The notes beneath the pieces were generated by a model, which searched no databases, was not told where the DNA came from, and saw nothing but the letters and a program-made list of their open reading frames with translations. A stretch of DNA of 64,000 nucleotides from Prorocentrum cordatum. Lineage: Eukaryota; Sar; Dinophyceae; Prorocentrales; Prorocentraceae. Positions within the stretch are counted from its first letter, which is position 1. Every line of letters starts with the position of its first letter. Both the position numbers and the translations under genes were made by a program. Location: contig CAUYUJ010001736.1 of the NCBI GenBank assembly GCA_963575745.1, forward strand, positions 499,002-563,001, in the 5' to 3' direction. Below are positions 53,501 through 64,000 of the stretch, piece by piece.

Positions 53501-53720
53501 TTTGACCCTCGCCGTTATTGTTCGGATGTTCTGGTCGGCGTCGCCCCCGAGGAGTTGCGAAACCAAAGCTGCGACAGTGTTGAAGTTCAGCGCTCCGAGC
53601 GACACGGCTCGCCTCAAGCGCCTCGCATTGAGGTACGACACAATGTCATTGACAGCAGCTTGCGCCGAGGGAGGCATGCCCTTGGACGGGTACAAAAAAT
53701 GTAAAACAAGAACTGTGCCT
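47597..53720 (-). CDS. Large multi-exon gene with PHD-finger C-terminus (gene C, copy 1)
   Basis: Minus-strand order: about 53680-53090 (MPPSAQAAVNDIVSYLNARR; coiled-coil-like KLNASRNHYRKRSERLEQLV), 53070-52320 (MALKRNLGHASSS, YLGDATNQSAIQKEKMH, HVQWCCLHNFHKIVE), 52310-52000 (EWADHKFPVKYTSGLKIIV to GNAAADIAAAE, then GTGCGT donor), about 50220-50020 (PQVVADPDDEEAGYRARALT) and 49890-47597. The last exon has SARLSLKK, EVEGTHNRLQTMAKRAP, an acidic/Pro region and a C-terminal C-x2-C, x16, C-x2-C, x4, H-x2-C, x24, R-A-A-C module. This is a PHD finger whose seventh zinc ligand is Arg here and Cys in copy 2. Apparent one-base frameshifts lie near 53080, 52320 and 52072. Function unknown; a transposase-like or chromatin role is only a guess. 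Confidence 0.6.
49920..50821. repeat. Local tandem duplication, two copies of 451 bp
   Basis: 49920-50370 and 50371 to about 50821 are nearly identical (for example TGTGTGTGCATATATCGATA at both starts). The junction joins ATGG of the 90-bp minisatellite side to TGTGTG, and ATGG also precedes the first copy, giving a 4-base microhomology. The duplicated unit includes a gene C exon. Copy 2 of the large duplication (around 61790) lacks it. Confidence 0.88.
50770..51905. repeat. 90-bp minisatellite in a gene C intron (copy 1, about 12-13 units)
   Basis: Unit begins GTTTCGTGGCCCCATAGGGA and includes GAAGGCCCCAGTGGCTGCGC, GCGCCCACCGCACC and TTTCGGCACACCCCTCACAC. The period is 90 bp, a multiple of three, so every open frame stays open, giving long repetitive ORFs on both strands. 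Units alternate between GCACCCATTT and GCGCAGATTT variants. It lies between two gene C exons (donor side near 52000, acceptor side near 50220). Confidence 0.92.
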
Positions 53721-53739
53721 ATATGTTTGAATAAGTGTG

Positions 53740-53900
53740 TACGGTGTGTATGTACATACATTGTGTGTGTATATATATATATATGTATGTATATATGTGT
53801 ATATGTACAAACACGTACTTACATGAATGCTTTTATGTCTTTATGTATTACATAAACAAATGATATATATATATATATATATGTGTGTGTGTATATATAT
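53740..53900. repeat. TG/TA microsatellite before the gap
   Basis: GTGTGTATGTACATACATTG, then ATATATAT and GTGTGTGTATATATAT runs up to the gap. Adjacent to the probable 5' end of gene C. Confidence 0.85.
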
Positions 53901-54000
53901 NNNNNNNNNNNNNNNNNNNNNNNNNNNNNNNNNNNNNNNNNNNNNNNNNNNNNNNNNNNNNNNNNNNNNNNNNNNNNNNNNNNNNNNNNNNNNNNNNNNN
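53901..54000. other. Assembly gap of 100 N
   Basis: Exactly 100 N, flanked on the left by an AT microsatellite and on the right by sequence matching 42153 onward. It hides the junction between the two tandem units, including the last two exons of gene B copy 2. Confidence 0.99.
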
Positions 54001-57000
54001 CTCCTTGTGGAACTTCGCCTGGGAGAAGGTCAGGAGAGAGGAAGAGGGGCATATTCTCTGGGCAAGGGGGGAGAGTCCTGAGACCTTGAGAAAAGAGGAG
54101 GAGAGAAGAGGAAGGGAGGGAGGAAATATTCGGAGGAGGAAGAGGGGGCAGGAGGCGTTCTGCAACCCAGTCACGTTGTACTGCTTCTGGTAGGCTGAGA
54201 TGGCGTTAGCCTTCGTCATGCCCTACTTGAACGTGCTCTCGAATTGCGCCCACATAGCTCGGGAAAGCTGTGCCCTGGCCATTTTCTTCAACTCATCCAT
54301 GGTGGCGTCGTGGCTCTCCCTGAAGCCGTCGACGTCGACCTCCGCAATCACTTGGGACATCTTGTTAATCTTACCGATCCACACCTTCACGAACTCATCC
54401 CATGGCATGGCAGCCTTCGTGTAGATCTTTATGACGGGGGTCATCTTGGTCACGTCATCAGCCATCTCACCGAGCTTGGAGTTGACGGCGTGGGACTCGC
54501 ACGCAACCTTCATCAACTGACGAAGCTCGATACCCATGGATCCATCTTGACCTCATCCCCAACTTTACGCTTGAAGTTCATCGTCCCTAAGTGCTGAACG
54601 ACCTTGGCAAGGAGCTGCACCCGAACGTGCTTCGCGACGGCCGAATTGATCTTCATGTTGAGCACCCCCTTGAAGGTCTCCAGTTGTGAACCGCTCTCGG
54701 AAACCCGCTGCTTGAAACTTTCATTCTTCTGGAGCAGAGCCTCGCACTGGTCGACCGCCTCGTCGAACTCGCACGGGAGAACCTGCAAGACCTTAGCACG
54801 CGTCGTTGGCACGATGCCTTCCACCAGCAGCTTCGTAGGTGTCGTGTCTGCGTCGGTGTAAGTCCACATCTCCATCATCACCTCGTTGGAGATCCTCGCT
54901 GGCGCCATGTGGCAGTCGATGCTGGCAGATATCGGGTTCATCTTGAAGTAGTCCAGGACCTTCTTGACGAAAGGCAGCTGCTCTACCATCATGTTCTCGG
55001 CGACCTCCTCAGGAATATTAGCGATCGACCTGCATTGCGAAGCATCGCCACCATCGGTTGGACCCAAACCATGCGGGAAGCCAACGTCGGTAACCCGAGG
55101 GCCAGCAAGCTTCGCAGTGTTGTACACCTGCCTCTTGATGATCTTCCTGAGCATGCTGAACTTCTTCACGACCTGCTCCTTCCCGACGGCCTTGCCGTCC
55201 AAGATGACTTGCCCCCTCAGGGCAGCGAACGTGAACAACTTCTTGTGGGTCTCAATGTGGGGGTCGTCCGCGTTGATCTTCCTAAGGTAGCCCATGAGGT
55301 AGTCAACGCTCTCGGCATAGGTCTTCCCCACCTCTTGCACCTCATGGACCTTTGCAGCTGGCGACCCCTTGCCCTTGCCACGACCGCGGCCCTTGCCTTT
55401 CTGCTTCTCGGTGCTCTGCAGGGTCTGTGCTGAAGAGCCCGACGCAACGCTTCCACTGGCGATGGAGATCGAACTAGGCGTCGCTGGCGATGGGGCAGTA
55501 TCCTCATTCACTCTCTCTAGGATGTGCGACTCCACGACTGCCTTCTGGTAGTCCTTGACCTCATGGCCGATAATCTCCGACACCTTACTCGTCCCCATGT
55601 CCCAAAGCAGCCCGTTCGTGATCATCGCTTCGGTGATGGGGCTGCTGAAGGCAGGGTTGGGCAAGCCCTCCTTGGGCACGGGGCACTTGCCGGATCGGCC
55701 TTCAGGATCCGACACAAAAAAGTTTCTCCTCCCCCATCCCACCCATCCCCTTCCCCCCTCTGCCCCCCCTCTCTCACCACCCCCTAGCCTCATCCTCTCC
55801 TCACCTGCCTCAGTTCACGTACTCCCCTTGGTCCCCTCTTAATCAGCCCCGAGCCAGGATGACCCAGGGACCCAGATGCAAAACTAAGCAGACCCAATGT
55901 GATTCAAGAAGGAGGAGGAGGAGGAGGAGGAACTGCATATCTTGGAAGTCGGAGGTGCGTTCTGTAAAACACCTCCGAATTCCCCGAGGGGGAGAGGGTA
56001 GCTAACGGACAGTGCGACGATTTCCGCCAAAACAGTTGGCTTGGATTTTTGTTGGGCTCGGGGGTTTGAATTTAACTTGCAGACCGATCCGACAGTGTAT
56101 TGCTTCCTGCAACCTGATTAAAGTGAACACCATCTCGAGGGGCAGGATCATCCTGTCGGGCTGGTCCTTGAATTTGTTGATGACCGTGGCGAGCGAAGCA
56201 AAGATCGTCCTGCGCTGCTCCACGTGCTTGCGAGTGAAGTCTACGTTGGCCTTGCACCAGTCCTGAAACACATCCCAGAAGGTAGCAGTCGGCCCGTGCG
56301 CCTCCATCTTGATATTCTTCGCAGCCCATGTTGCATGTTATGATTACACTCACTCGACCAGGGTAGTAAGGATGCGCGGTGAGGATGCAAGGGCCTTGGA
56401 ACGCCATGTTGACGTTTCCCGTGCGGAGCGCAGCAGCAGACCGAGGGATGCCGAATGCCGAAGGGGCAAGGATGCAAGGGTAGCTTTGGGAAGTTGCCCC
56501 ATCCTTACTATCATGGTTGACCCTATGTTTTAAACGTGCGTTTAGTCATTGTGTTACCATGGTTTAAACGCACGTTTTTTTATGTGTTTGTGGCCCCAAC
56601 GGGGCTCAAAGGGCCCCCGCTGGCCCCCCGTGCCATCGCTGTTCCTGCCACCCACGACGGCCTTGTAAAAGCTCGGGCAGTTCTCGTACATCGGAGTGGA
56701 GTCCCAACGCTGGTTATCGAAGGCGGCCTGGAAGAATGCCTTCTTGCTGGCCTCCATCGCGCCCTGCCCGATGCTCCCGTGGCTCCACCCGTAGTCGATC
56801 TTCTGCTTCTTCCACAGGGCCTCCACTTTGTCCGTCGACTCCATCACCTCGATGAACGTGGTCGCGAGCACCTTCGTGTTCATGGAGTTCCCAAGGGACA
56901 CCAGCTTCTCGAGGATGTCGGTCGGAGTGTCGACGGGGAAGATCGTTGTGTCCTTCAAGCCAGTTCTCGCGCTCATCTGAACCTTCGCGTTGAGCTTCTT

Positions 57001-57440
57001 TGGGCCCCTGTCATAAGCACGCTTCATTCCATCGCAACGGGGGCCCCAATGCAGAGTAGTGCACGTAGCAGAAGGGCTGATTGGATTCTCCTTCGCGGTT
57101 GCTTTCAGCCACGCGCCGCCGCCAAGGCCGTGAAGCAAGCCCACGGTCTCGATGCTGACGGCCCTCTCCTCGATGGTAGCGTCGTCACCGCGAGCGCTGT
57201 TCGTCTTGTCCCGTGAGATGGCCCACTGGCCTGCCGAGTTGATGAAAGGGGCATCGAAGTGCAAAACGATTGGGTAGAAATGGAAGATGATTTGCATCAG
57301 CTCCAGGCCCATGTACCCTGCGAAGCGCTCCTCCGCCGTCTTGAAGGCACCGTCGTTGCTCCAGACCTGCTCGCGGCCGAACTTCAAGAAATCAATGCCG
57401 TGGTCCTCTGGGGGCCCGACACGCCGGCTGGGTGAAGCAC
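54001..57440 (-). pseudogene. Gene B, copy 2 (3' exons missing in gap, frameshifted)
   Basis: Parallels 42153-45600. Exons: about 57440-56590 (KFGREQVWSNDGAFKTAEER), 56320-56010 (HGPTATFWDVFQDWCKANVD) and 55710-54160 (GKCPVPKEGLPNPAFSSPIT). The third exon is broken near 54513: copy 1 reads SSFVSSLLKVACESHAV whereas copy 2 has lost four bases and reaches a stop. The last exons corresponding to 41125-42152 are not present before the gap. Most of the third exon differs from copy 1 by only a few substitutions. It is either a decayed copy or one with assembly errors. Confidence 0.6.
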
Positions 57441-57794
57441 TTCATTCAGAGTTTTATGTATCGATATGTTTTGTTTGGTTTGATCTCTAGTCGCTCTCAC
57501 TGTTTGCGTTCGTACTTGCTGGGGTGTTTCACGGCGTGCCTGCTTTTGTTTGTTCAGTGCGCGTTTGTTGTTGTATGTTGTTTGTGTTGTTTGTTCGGTT
57601 CGTTATTGTTTTGTTTGACTCCGTCGTTTCTGTTGCTTTAAATTTTGTTTTCCCCCATTAAATGCGATACCGAATGTTGTCGCTCGAACTTGCCTCCTGG
57701 GTGCCTCGATTTGTTTTGCTTTAAAGTTTGGACGTTCGGGCCTGCGTTGATCCCAGGCCGCGCTGTCGATCACAGCGCGCCTCAGTTCTTTTAT
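57441..57794. other. T/G-rich spacer 5' of gene B copy 2
   Basis: Matches 45601-45945 with small substitutions and indels; no gene. Confidence 0.5.
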
Positions 57795-58790
57795 GTGACA
57801 GCTGTTGCCAAATCAACTCCTGCCAAGACGTGCGATTTGACAACAGCTGTCAAATCGCATAGCTATCAAGACGTCCATTTGGCAGGGGCTGTCAAGTCGA
57901 GGCCTGCGCCCCCCCCTGGATTTGACAGGCGCTGTCAAATCACATAGCTATCAAGACGTCCATTTGACAGGGGCTGTCAAATCGAGGCCTGCGCACCCCC
58001 TGGATTTGACAGCCCCTGTCAAATGGACGTCTTGATAGCATGTGATTTTGACAGGTGCTGTTCAAATCCAGGGGTGTCGTGCCGACCTCGATTTGACAGT
58101 CCCTGTCAAATGGACGTCGATAGCTATGTGATTTGACAGGTGCGTGTCAAATCCAGGGGTGTTTGCCGGCTCTCGGATTTTGACAGCCCCTGTCAAATTG
58201 ACGTCTTGGTAGCTATGTCGAGTGATTTTGACAGGTGCTGTCAATCAGGGTGTGTGCCGACCTCGATTGAACAGCCACTGTCAAATGACGTCCTGGTAGC
58301 TATGTGATTTGACGGTGCTTGTTCAAATCCAGGGGTGTGTGCCGACCTCGGTTTGACAGCCCCTGTCAAATGGACGTCTTGATAGCTATGTGATTTGACA
58401 GGTGCTGTCAAATCCAGGGGTCTGTGCAGACCTCGATTTGACAGCCCCTGTCAAATGGACGTCTTGATAGCTATGCGATTTGACAGGCGCTGTCAAATCC
58501 AGGGGTGTGTGCCGACCTCGATTTGACAGCCCCTGTCAAATGGACGTCTTGATAGCTATGTGGTTTGACAGGTGCTGTCGAATCCAGGGGTGTGTGCCGA
58601 CCTCGATATGACAGCCCCTGTCAAATGGACGTCTTGGTAGCTATGTGATTTGACAGGTGCTGTCAAATCAAGGGGTGTGTGCCGACCTCGATTTGACGGC
58701 CCCTGTCAAATTGACGTCTTGGTAGCTATGTGATTTGACAGGTGCTGTCAAATCGCACGCCTTGTAAGGCGTTGATTTGACAACAGCTGT
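57795..58790. repeat. Array of near-palindromes (copy 2)
   Basis: Same organisation as 45950-46945: a reverse-oriented left part, then forward 85-bp units with TTTGACAGGTGCTGTCAAA and TTTGACAGCCCCTGTCAAA cores. Units between about 58030 and 58330 contain many single-base insertions and deletions (GATTTTGACAGG, CTGTTCAAATCC, GTCAATCAGGG), unlike the rest of the array. Confidence 0.88.
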
Positions 58791-59409
58791 CAAATCAACA
58801 TCTGGACTAAGATGGTTCGCAGTAGACCTCATCAAGCGAAACAGCACCACATGCGTATTACTAATACTGCAAGGCCGCTGTTTTTTTTTGTTTTGTTTTT
58901 TTTTGTTTGTGTTTTTGTTGTTGTTTTGATTGTGTTTTCGGGATATTGTTTGTAGTTTTATTCCTCGTGGGCTCGTGCTCACGTGGTGCATGGATGTGCG
59001 CCCTGACATTGCATTCAGCAATGTGTCCCCTGCCTCCCATCACACCTGCTAGTCTTACCGCCCTAGTGATCCTGCCCCTTGCTCCTCCTCCTCCTCCCCC
59101 CCCCTCCTCCTCATCCTCGGGCTCCTCTGGCCAGCGGGGGCCCTGAGCCAGCGGAGCGGCCGCTCCTGCACCCGCCGCGCTCGGCAGCGCCATCACCCAC
59201 GACGTGAGGTAGCGCAGCCTTCGGGGCGGTTCGGCGGGTTCCTCCTCCTCCTCCTCCTCCTCCTCCTCCTCCTCCTCTCCTCATGTTATCCCCCCCATCC
59301 TCGTGTTGAGCCTCATAGTGTTTTGTTTTTGTTGGAGATAACTGCTACTCCCTCCACCCAGTATCCTCCTCATAATCAGCCTCGCTCTCCGCATTATTCC
59401 CCTGGCCAC
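58791..59409. other. Spacer 3' of gene C copy 2
   Basis: Matches 46946-47535, with a longer CCT tract (59240-59280). No gene. Confidence 0.5.
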
Positions 59410-59430
59410 CCGTGGCCATTTTGGCTCAAG
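59410..59430 (+). other. Relic of the dinoflagellate spliced leader (copy 2)
   Basis: The same 21 bases as 47536-47556, with the same single A-to-G difference from the functional leader, so it predates the tandem duplication. Antisense to gene C copy 2 and about 40 bp beyond its stop. Confidence 0.8.
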
Positions 59431-59470
59431 CCCGCGGGGCTGGCGTTTGTGATGCCCCAGGCGGCCTGCG

Positions 59471-62400
59471 TCAACAGGCCAGCGCCGCGCAGGCAGCGCA
59501 CTGCCATGGAGGCTCGCCCATAGCCGCTGCAGGCCCATCATCGACGCCCAATCGCCTCGCCGCCCACGCAGAGCAGGTCGGGTGCCACAGCGAACAGCAC
59601 GAAGAGCACACAAAACTCGGTTCTGGCATTGGACACCCAGGAACAACTGGAGTACCGCACAACGAGCACGGCGACACACTTTGGGCAATTTCTTGCGGCC
59701 CACTGTATTGGTTAGCTTGGTGGAGGTCTCGAAGAAGTAGGCACCATGAGGGCATGGTATCCCGACCTGGCCTGGGCTTGAACATCCGCACTGGCACGTG
59801 CGCGATCACCACCTTGCAACCTATATAGCTTTGCTCTGGCACTCCGAGCCCAGTTGTCGCACCCTTCTTGGCTGACACCAAGTACTTGACCCTATTTGAT
59901 TTGTCGAGGGGCACTGGTCTTCCATCGAAGCTGCCGCAGCTACTCCACTTGACGAACAACACGAGGTAGCCACCATCACCCGTGATCTCCATCGTGATCA
60001 AAGATATACACCCATCTTCGGGGTCCCGAACGCTATGATCTCGAGCCAAGCCGACAGCGAGCTGCACGTCTCGTTTCTGAACTCTGCATTTTTCGAGGCA
60101 CGCATCTGTAGCTAGAAGCTGGTCGTCCTGATTGAGATGGTTGAATGGGCGTGCCACGTCTGCTGCTGATGGACCTGGGGCTGGTGGTTTCCCGCCGTCG
60201 GGCTCATGATGCGGAGGCGGTGGAGGTGGTGGAGCTGCGAGGCCCTCGCCCCCAGGCTCTTCATCTTCAGATTCGCCGCCGTCGGCCTCGGACCCTACCT
60301 CCTCGTCGTCACCAGGGGCGCCGACATCGTCGATGCCAGCCTCTAAGAGGTGATCGAGCTCCTTCTCTAAGTCTACGGTGTCCTCACCATCTTGATGCCC
60401 TGCTGCGTCGCCGCCGTCACCGAGAGGAGGGTGGGGCTCGCCATCTCCTGGCTTGGGTCGCTTCTTTCCTTTTGGGGGCATCACCTTCTTTAGTGGTATC
60501 CCCGTGGCCTCTGCGCTGTCGAGATGAACCACGGCTGCAACTCGAGAGATCCATGTCAGACGATAGTCGATGACGACAACAGCGCTGGCAACATTCGGAG
60601 GTATGTCATCAATGAGGCCTGCCACGACGTCAACGGCCCGACGCGTTGATATGGGGGCCTGCAAGTAGAACATCATCGCGCCGATTGCGTCTCGCTTCAT
60701 TTCGCCAGCAGAGGTGCACAGCACATTGAAGTAAGTGTCAGCCCATAGATAACCATCACCAGGATGAAAGGCGTCGCGCTCCATATCAAAATCGTTTCGC
60801 ACGATCAGTCTCCTCATCCGGCGTGCACCACAACCGAAATCTGATTTCAAGTGCCGACAGATGCGCGCAGCCCGCAGGATGACCATCGGCGGTTGCACAC
60901 GTGGCTGCTCGGGTTCTGCGCTTGCGTGCTCGACGATCTGAAGGGGTTGGAATCGGAGAGAGCACCCCCTGGAGTTTTCACATTCAACGATTTGCTGGTG
61001 AAGCGATACACAGGTCGATGGACTCGGAACGGTGCCCTTCTTAAGCGAAAGTCTCGCACTAGCAAGTGGCAGTAGCATTGATGGAGCTCTCTTTGCCATG
61101 GTCTGCAATACGTTGTGGGTGCCTTCCACCTCCTGCGTATGACTTGGCCATTGCGACCGAACAGCAAGCACGGCATGATACAGCTTGTATGTACATCGCC
61201 CGTCGACCCTCGAATATTGAACGTCTTCAAAAAAAAAGCTTCTTCAGTTTTATGGCTAAATCCGAATGTGAGGCTGACAACTCGGCGCCCGTCTTCTCTA
61301 TCCACTCATTGGCTACGCATGTCCTTTCCTCGCAAGGAATGTCAGGGTCCTGCTCGGTAGATACAAGTATTTTGCATGGAAAATCTTGAACGACTCGCAT
61401 TACTCGCATGCCCCATTGTGAGGCCCCTTGAATGACAAAGGACACAAAGAGCATCAAACCCTCACTCCGAACACTCATCTGACCAACACAATGTTCCAGC
61501 ATAGGCGAATCCATTGTCAACAACTCTGATTGTTTGGCAGCCAGTTCCTCTGCTTTTCCAGCAACAAAAGAAGACATCATAATAGGCCCTAACTACACCG
61601 AGCTCGTTGATTGTTTTCTGGCGCCATGTTCCTCCTTCGTTTTTTTCTGCGCCCAGTAGAAAGCTTGGAGCACCACTGACTTGGCGACGTACGAAAGCTG
61701 AATCGTGGCCCAGAACACTTGTCTCCCAGTAGCTCCCGAGTGATGCGGCGCCACCGCCCCACTTTTGCCTTGGGCGGGCGAATGTGATGGTGTGTGTGCA
61801 TATATCGATACATGTATATGGTATATAGGTATGGAAAAATGTTGCTGTGTTGTTGTGTTTTTATATTATTTATGTTTCGTTGTCCCCAGTTGGTCAGAGC
61901 CCGCGCCTGGTACCCCGCCTCTTCGTCGTCGGGGTCTGCAACGACCTGCGGGCGAAACGCAGGAAAAAAGTTTGATGCGTGGGCCAAGCCGCTCGCATCG
62001 CTGACCCCCCCATGACAGAGGAACCCGACGCGGGAGCAGGCTGGCTTCGCCACATAGTTCCCAACCAACCTGTGTTGTTGGGTCCTCGTTTTGAAGAGAC
62101 GGTGCCCCGCGTCTCCTCTCCTCCTCTCCTCCTCCGCCTCCTCTCCCCTCCTATCATCCTCTCCTCCTCTCCTCTTCACCCACCCAGTGCACCGTTTCGT
62201 GGCTCCATGGGGAGCTCCACCGAAGGCCCCAGTGGCTGCGCCCCCATGCGCCCACCGCGCAGATTTCGGCACACCCCTCACACGCTTCGTGGCCCCATAG
62301 GGCGCTCCACCGAAGGCCCCAGCGGCTGCGCCCCCATGCGCCCACCGCGCCCATTTCTGCACACCCTTCACACGTTTCGTGGCCCCATAGGGAGCTCCAG

Positions 62401-64000
62401 CGAAGGCCCCAGTGGCTGCGCTCCCATGCGCCCACCGCGCAGATTTCGGCACACCCCTCGCACGTATCGTGGCCCCATAGGGAGCTCCACCGAAGGCCCC
62501 AGCGGCTGCGCTCCCATGCGCCCGCCGCATAGATTCCGGCACACCCCTCACACGTTTCGTGGCCCCATAGGGAGCTCCACCGAAGGCCCCAGTGGCTGCG
62601 CTCCCATGCGCCCACCGCGCTCATTTCTGCACACCCCTCACACGCTTCGTGGCCCCATAGGGAGCTCCAGCGAAGGCCCCAGTGGCTGCGCTCCCATGCG
62701 CCCACCGCACCCATTTCGGCACACCCATCACACGTTTCGTGGTCCCATGGGGAGCTCCAGCGAAGGCCCCAGTGGCTGCGCTCCCATGCGCCCACCGCGC
62801 CCATTTCGGCACACCCCTCACACGTTTCGTGGCCCCATAGGGAGCTCCAGCGACGGCCCCAGTGACTGCGCTCACATGCGCCCACCGCACAGATTTCGGC
62901 ACACCCCTCACACGTTTCGTGGCCCCATAGGGAGCTCCACCGAAGGCCCCAGTGGCTGCGCTCCCATGCGCCCACCGCACCCATTTCGGCACACCCCTCA
63001 CACGCTTCGTGGCCCCATAGGGAGCTCCACGAAGGCACCAGTGGCTGCGCTCCCATGCGCCCACCGCACAGATTTCGGCACACCCCTCACACGTTTCGTG
63101 GCCCCATAGGGAGCTCCACCGAAGGCCCCAGTGGCTGCGCTCCCATGCGCCCACCGCACCGGCACACCTTCACACGCTTCGTGCCCCATAGGGAGCTCCA
63201 CCGAAGGCCCCAGTGCTGCGCTCCATGCGCCCACCGCACCATTTTCTGCACACCCCCTCACGCTTCGTGGCCCCATAGGGAGCTCCAGCGAAGGCCCCAG
63301 TGGCTGCGCTCCCATGCGCCCACCGCACCTATTTCGGCACACCCCTCACACGTTTCGTGGCCCCATGGGGAGCTCCAGCGAATGCCCCAGTGGCTGCGCT
63401 CCCATGCGCCCACCGCACCCATTTCGGCACACCCCTCACACGCTTCGTGGCCCCATAGGGAGCTCCAGCGAAGGCCCCAGCGGCTGCGCTCCCATGCGCC
63501 CACCGCGCAGATTTCGGCACACCCCTCATACGGTTCGTGGCCCCCATAGGGGGCGCCATCGAAGAAGATACTCACAATTGCGGCACTCGCAACTGCATCT
63601 GGTTGGGTCTTTCGCCAGGATAATGTTGCATGTTCCCCCCCCCCCCCCCCCCGCCACGCGCACCTCCGCCGCCGCGATGTCAGCTGCAGCGTTGCCCTTC
63701 AGCACGCGTTTAAAGACTTTGATAATATTGTCCCCGTCCTCAGCGAGCCTCCTTTCAACAGCGTCGACGCCGCGCCAGCGCCTAGTAATGCGTCGGCCAA
63801 TCAATGTCTTGAAGCATCGACGGCCCAGGACTGGTCCCAGGAAGTCGTCCCGAGCTGCTGTCGTTCGAAGTTTCCTCTGCATTCCTGGCGCTCTCCATGC
63901 GTTCACGATAATCTTTAAGCCACTCGTATACTTCACGGGAAATTTGTGGTCGGCCCATTCGAAGGCGTCCAGCAGCTTAAGGTTTTTCTCTACGATTTTG
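59471..64000 (-). CDS. Gene C, copy 2, 5' end beyond the window; one frameshift
   Basis: Exons match copy 1: window end to about 63665 (VKYTSGLKIIVNAWRAPG through KVFKRVLKGNAAADIAAAE, unbroken here), about 62085-61890 (PQVVADPDDEEAGY), and 61760-59471. In the last exon a run of nine A on the plus strand near 61232, where copy 1 has CC plus seven A, shifts frame after LKKLFF, so the exon is split into two ORFs. The PHD-like C-terminus is complete: CSLCGTPVVPGC, FVCSSCCSLWHPTC and WQCAAC supply all eight zinc ligands. The part joining copy 1's broken frames (IVEK followed by NLKLLDAFEW) is in frame here. Confidence 0.6.
62196..63560. repeat. 90-bp minisatellite in a gene C intron (copy 2, about 15 units)
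   Basis: Same unit as 50770-51905 with two to three more copies and a few single-base deletions near 63160-63250. Long ORFs here (up to 376 codons) are translations of the repeat. Confidence 0.92.
63637..63652. repeat. C homopolymer of about 16-18 bases in the gene C intron
   Basis: Copy 1 has a T run (51976-51985) at the corresponding place. Homopolymer differences of this sort are also typical of long-read error. Confidence 0.7.

Larger units (their letters stand above)
42153..64000. repeat. Tandem segmental duplication, period about 11.7 kb
   Basis: 42153-52337 and 54001-64000 align in direct orientation along their length: gene B exons, palindrome array, spliced-leader relic, gene C exons and the 90-bp minisatellite all recur in order. 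The offset is about 11848 at the left, 11874 at the relic, 11871 in the last exon of gene C and about 11420 after the 451-bp duplication present only in copy 1. Coding parts differ by few substitutions. The junction is hidden by the gap at 53901-54000. Confidence 0.95.

Noticed and set aside
53827-54219. ORFs spanning the N gap
   Set aside because: They cross 100 undetermined bases and cannot be read as protein.
61979-63154. ORFs of up to 376 codons in the second copy
   Set aside because: Same 90-bp minisatellite artefact as in copy 1.

Overview
ORGANISM. The window looks like nuclear DNA of a dinoflagellate, possibly a GC-rich, large-genome lineage such as Prorocentrum; I cannot fix the genus. 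The reasons are two near-perfect relics of the dinoflagellate spliced leader (47536-47556 and 59410-59430), intron-rich genes of unknown function, a Ty1/copia element and RNase H-bearing LINEs of the kind known from dinoflagellates, very long GGA/CCT tracts and tandem gene duplication. Two 100-N assembly gaps (26678-26777 and 53901-54000) show that this is a scaffold. LAYOUT. 1-1346: 3' end of a spliced C5 cytosine methyltransferase-like gene (+), whose three exons join in phase. About 2236-7368: a multi-exon gene of unknown function (+). 8.2-17.9 kb: almost gene-free, with one small predicted membrane protein (9139-9456) among CCT/GGA tracts, two copies of a MITE-like element, several foldback sequences and degenerate GC-rich repeats. 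18284-26640: a complete, apparently very young Ty1/copia retrotransposon with identical 311-bp LTRs, a 5-bp target duplication and one 2547-codon ORF; it holds a methyltransferase-like region and an out-of-frame coding segment between protease and integrase. 26778-37690: a decayed non-LTR retrotransposon (+; ORF1, endonuclease, RT, post-RT region, RNase H) split by a 3.6-kb array built on a 10-bp unit and by a second insert with a small zinc-binding ORF. 37890-40195: the 3' half of a second LINE (-), facing the first. 41.1-64 kb: a tandem duplication of about 11.7 kb. Each unit holds two minus-strand genes of unknown family (here genes B and C), separated by a roughly 1-kb array of palindromes and an antisense spliced-leader relic. 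Gene C has a PHD-finger C-terminus and an intron carrying a 90-bp minisatellite. HOW IT WORKS TOGETHER. There is no operon logic. The content is mobile elements, host-like genes of unknown function and repeat expansion. The best candidate for an undescribed system is the B - palindrome array - C unit: two large spliced genes transcribed in the same direction around a symmetric array of hairpin-forming sites, duplicated as a block. Whether it is a transposable unit or simply a tandem gene array cannot be settled from sequence alone. Complementary frameshifts in the two copies of gene C mean that neither copy reads through as assembled. LIMITS. Exon borders are by eye; dinoflagellate introns may use GC or GA donors. 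Family names rest on remembered motifs, not on searches.
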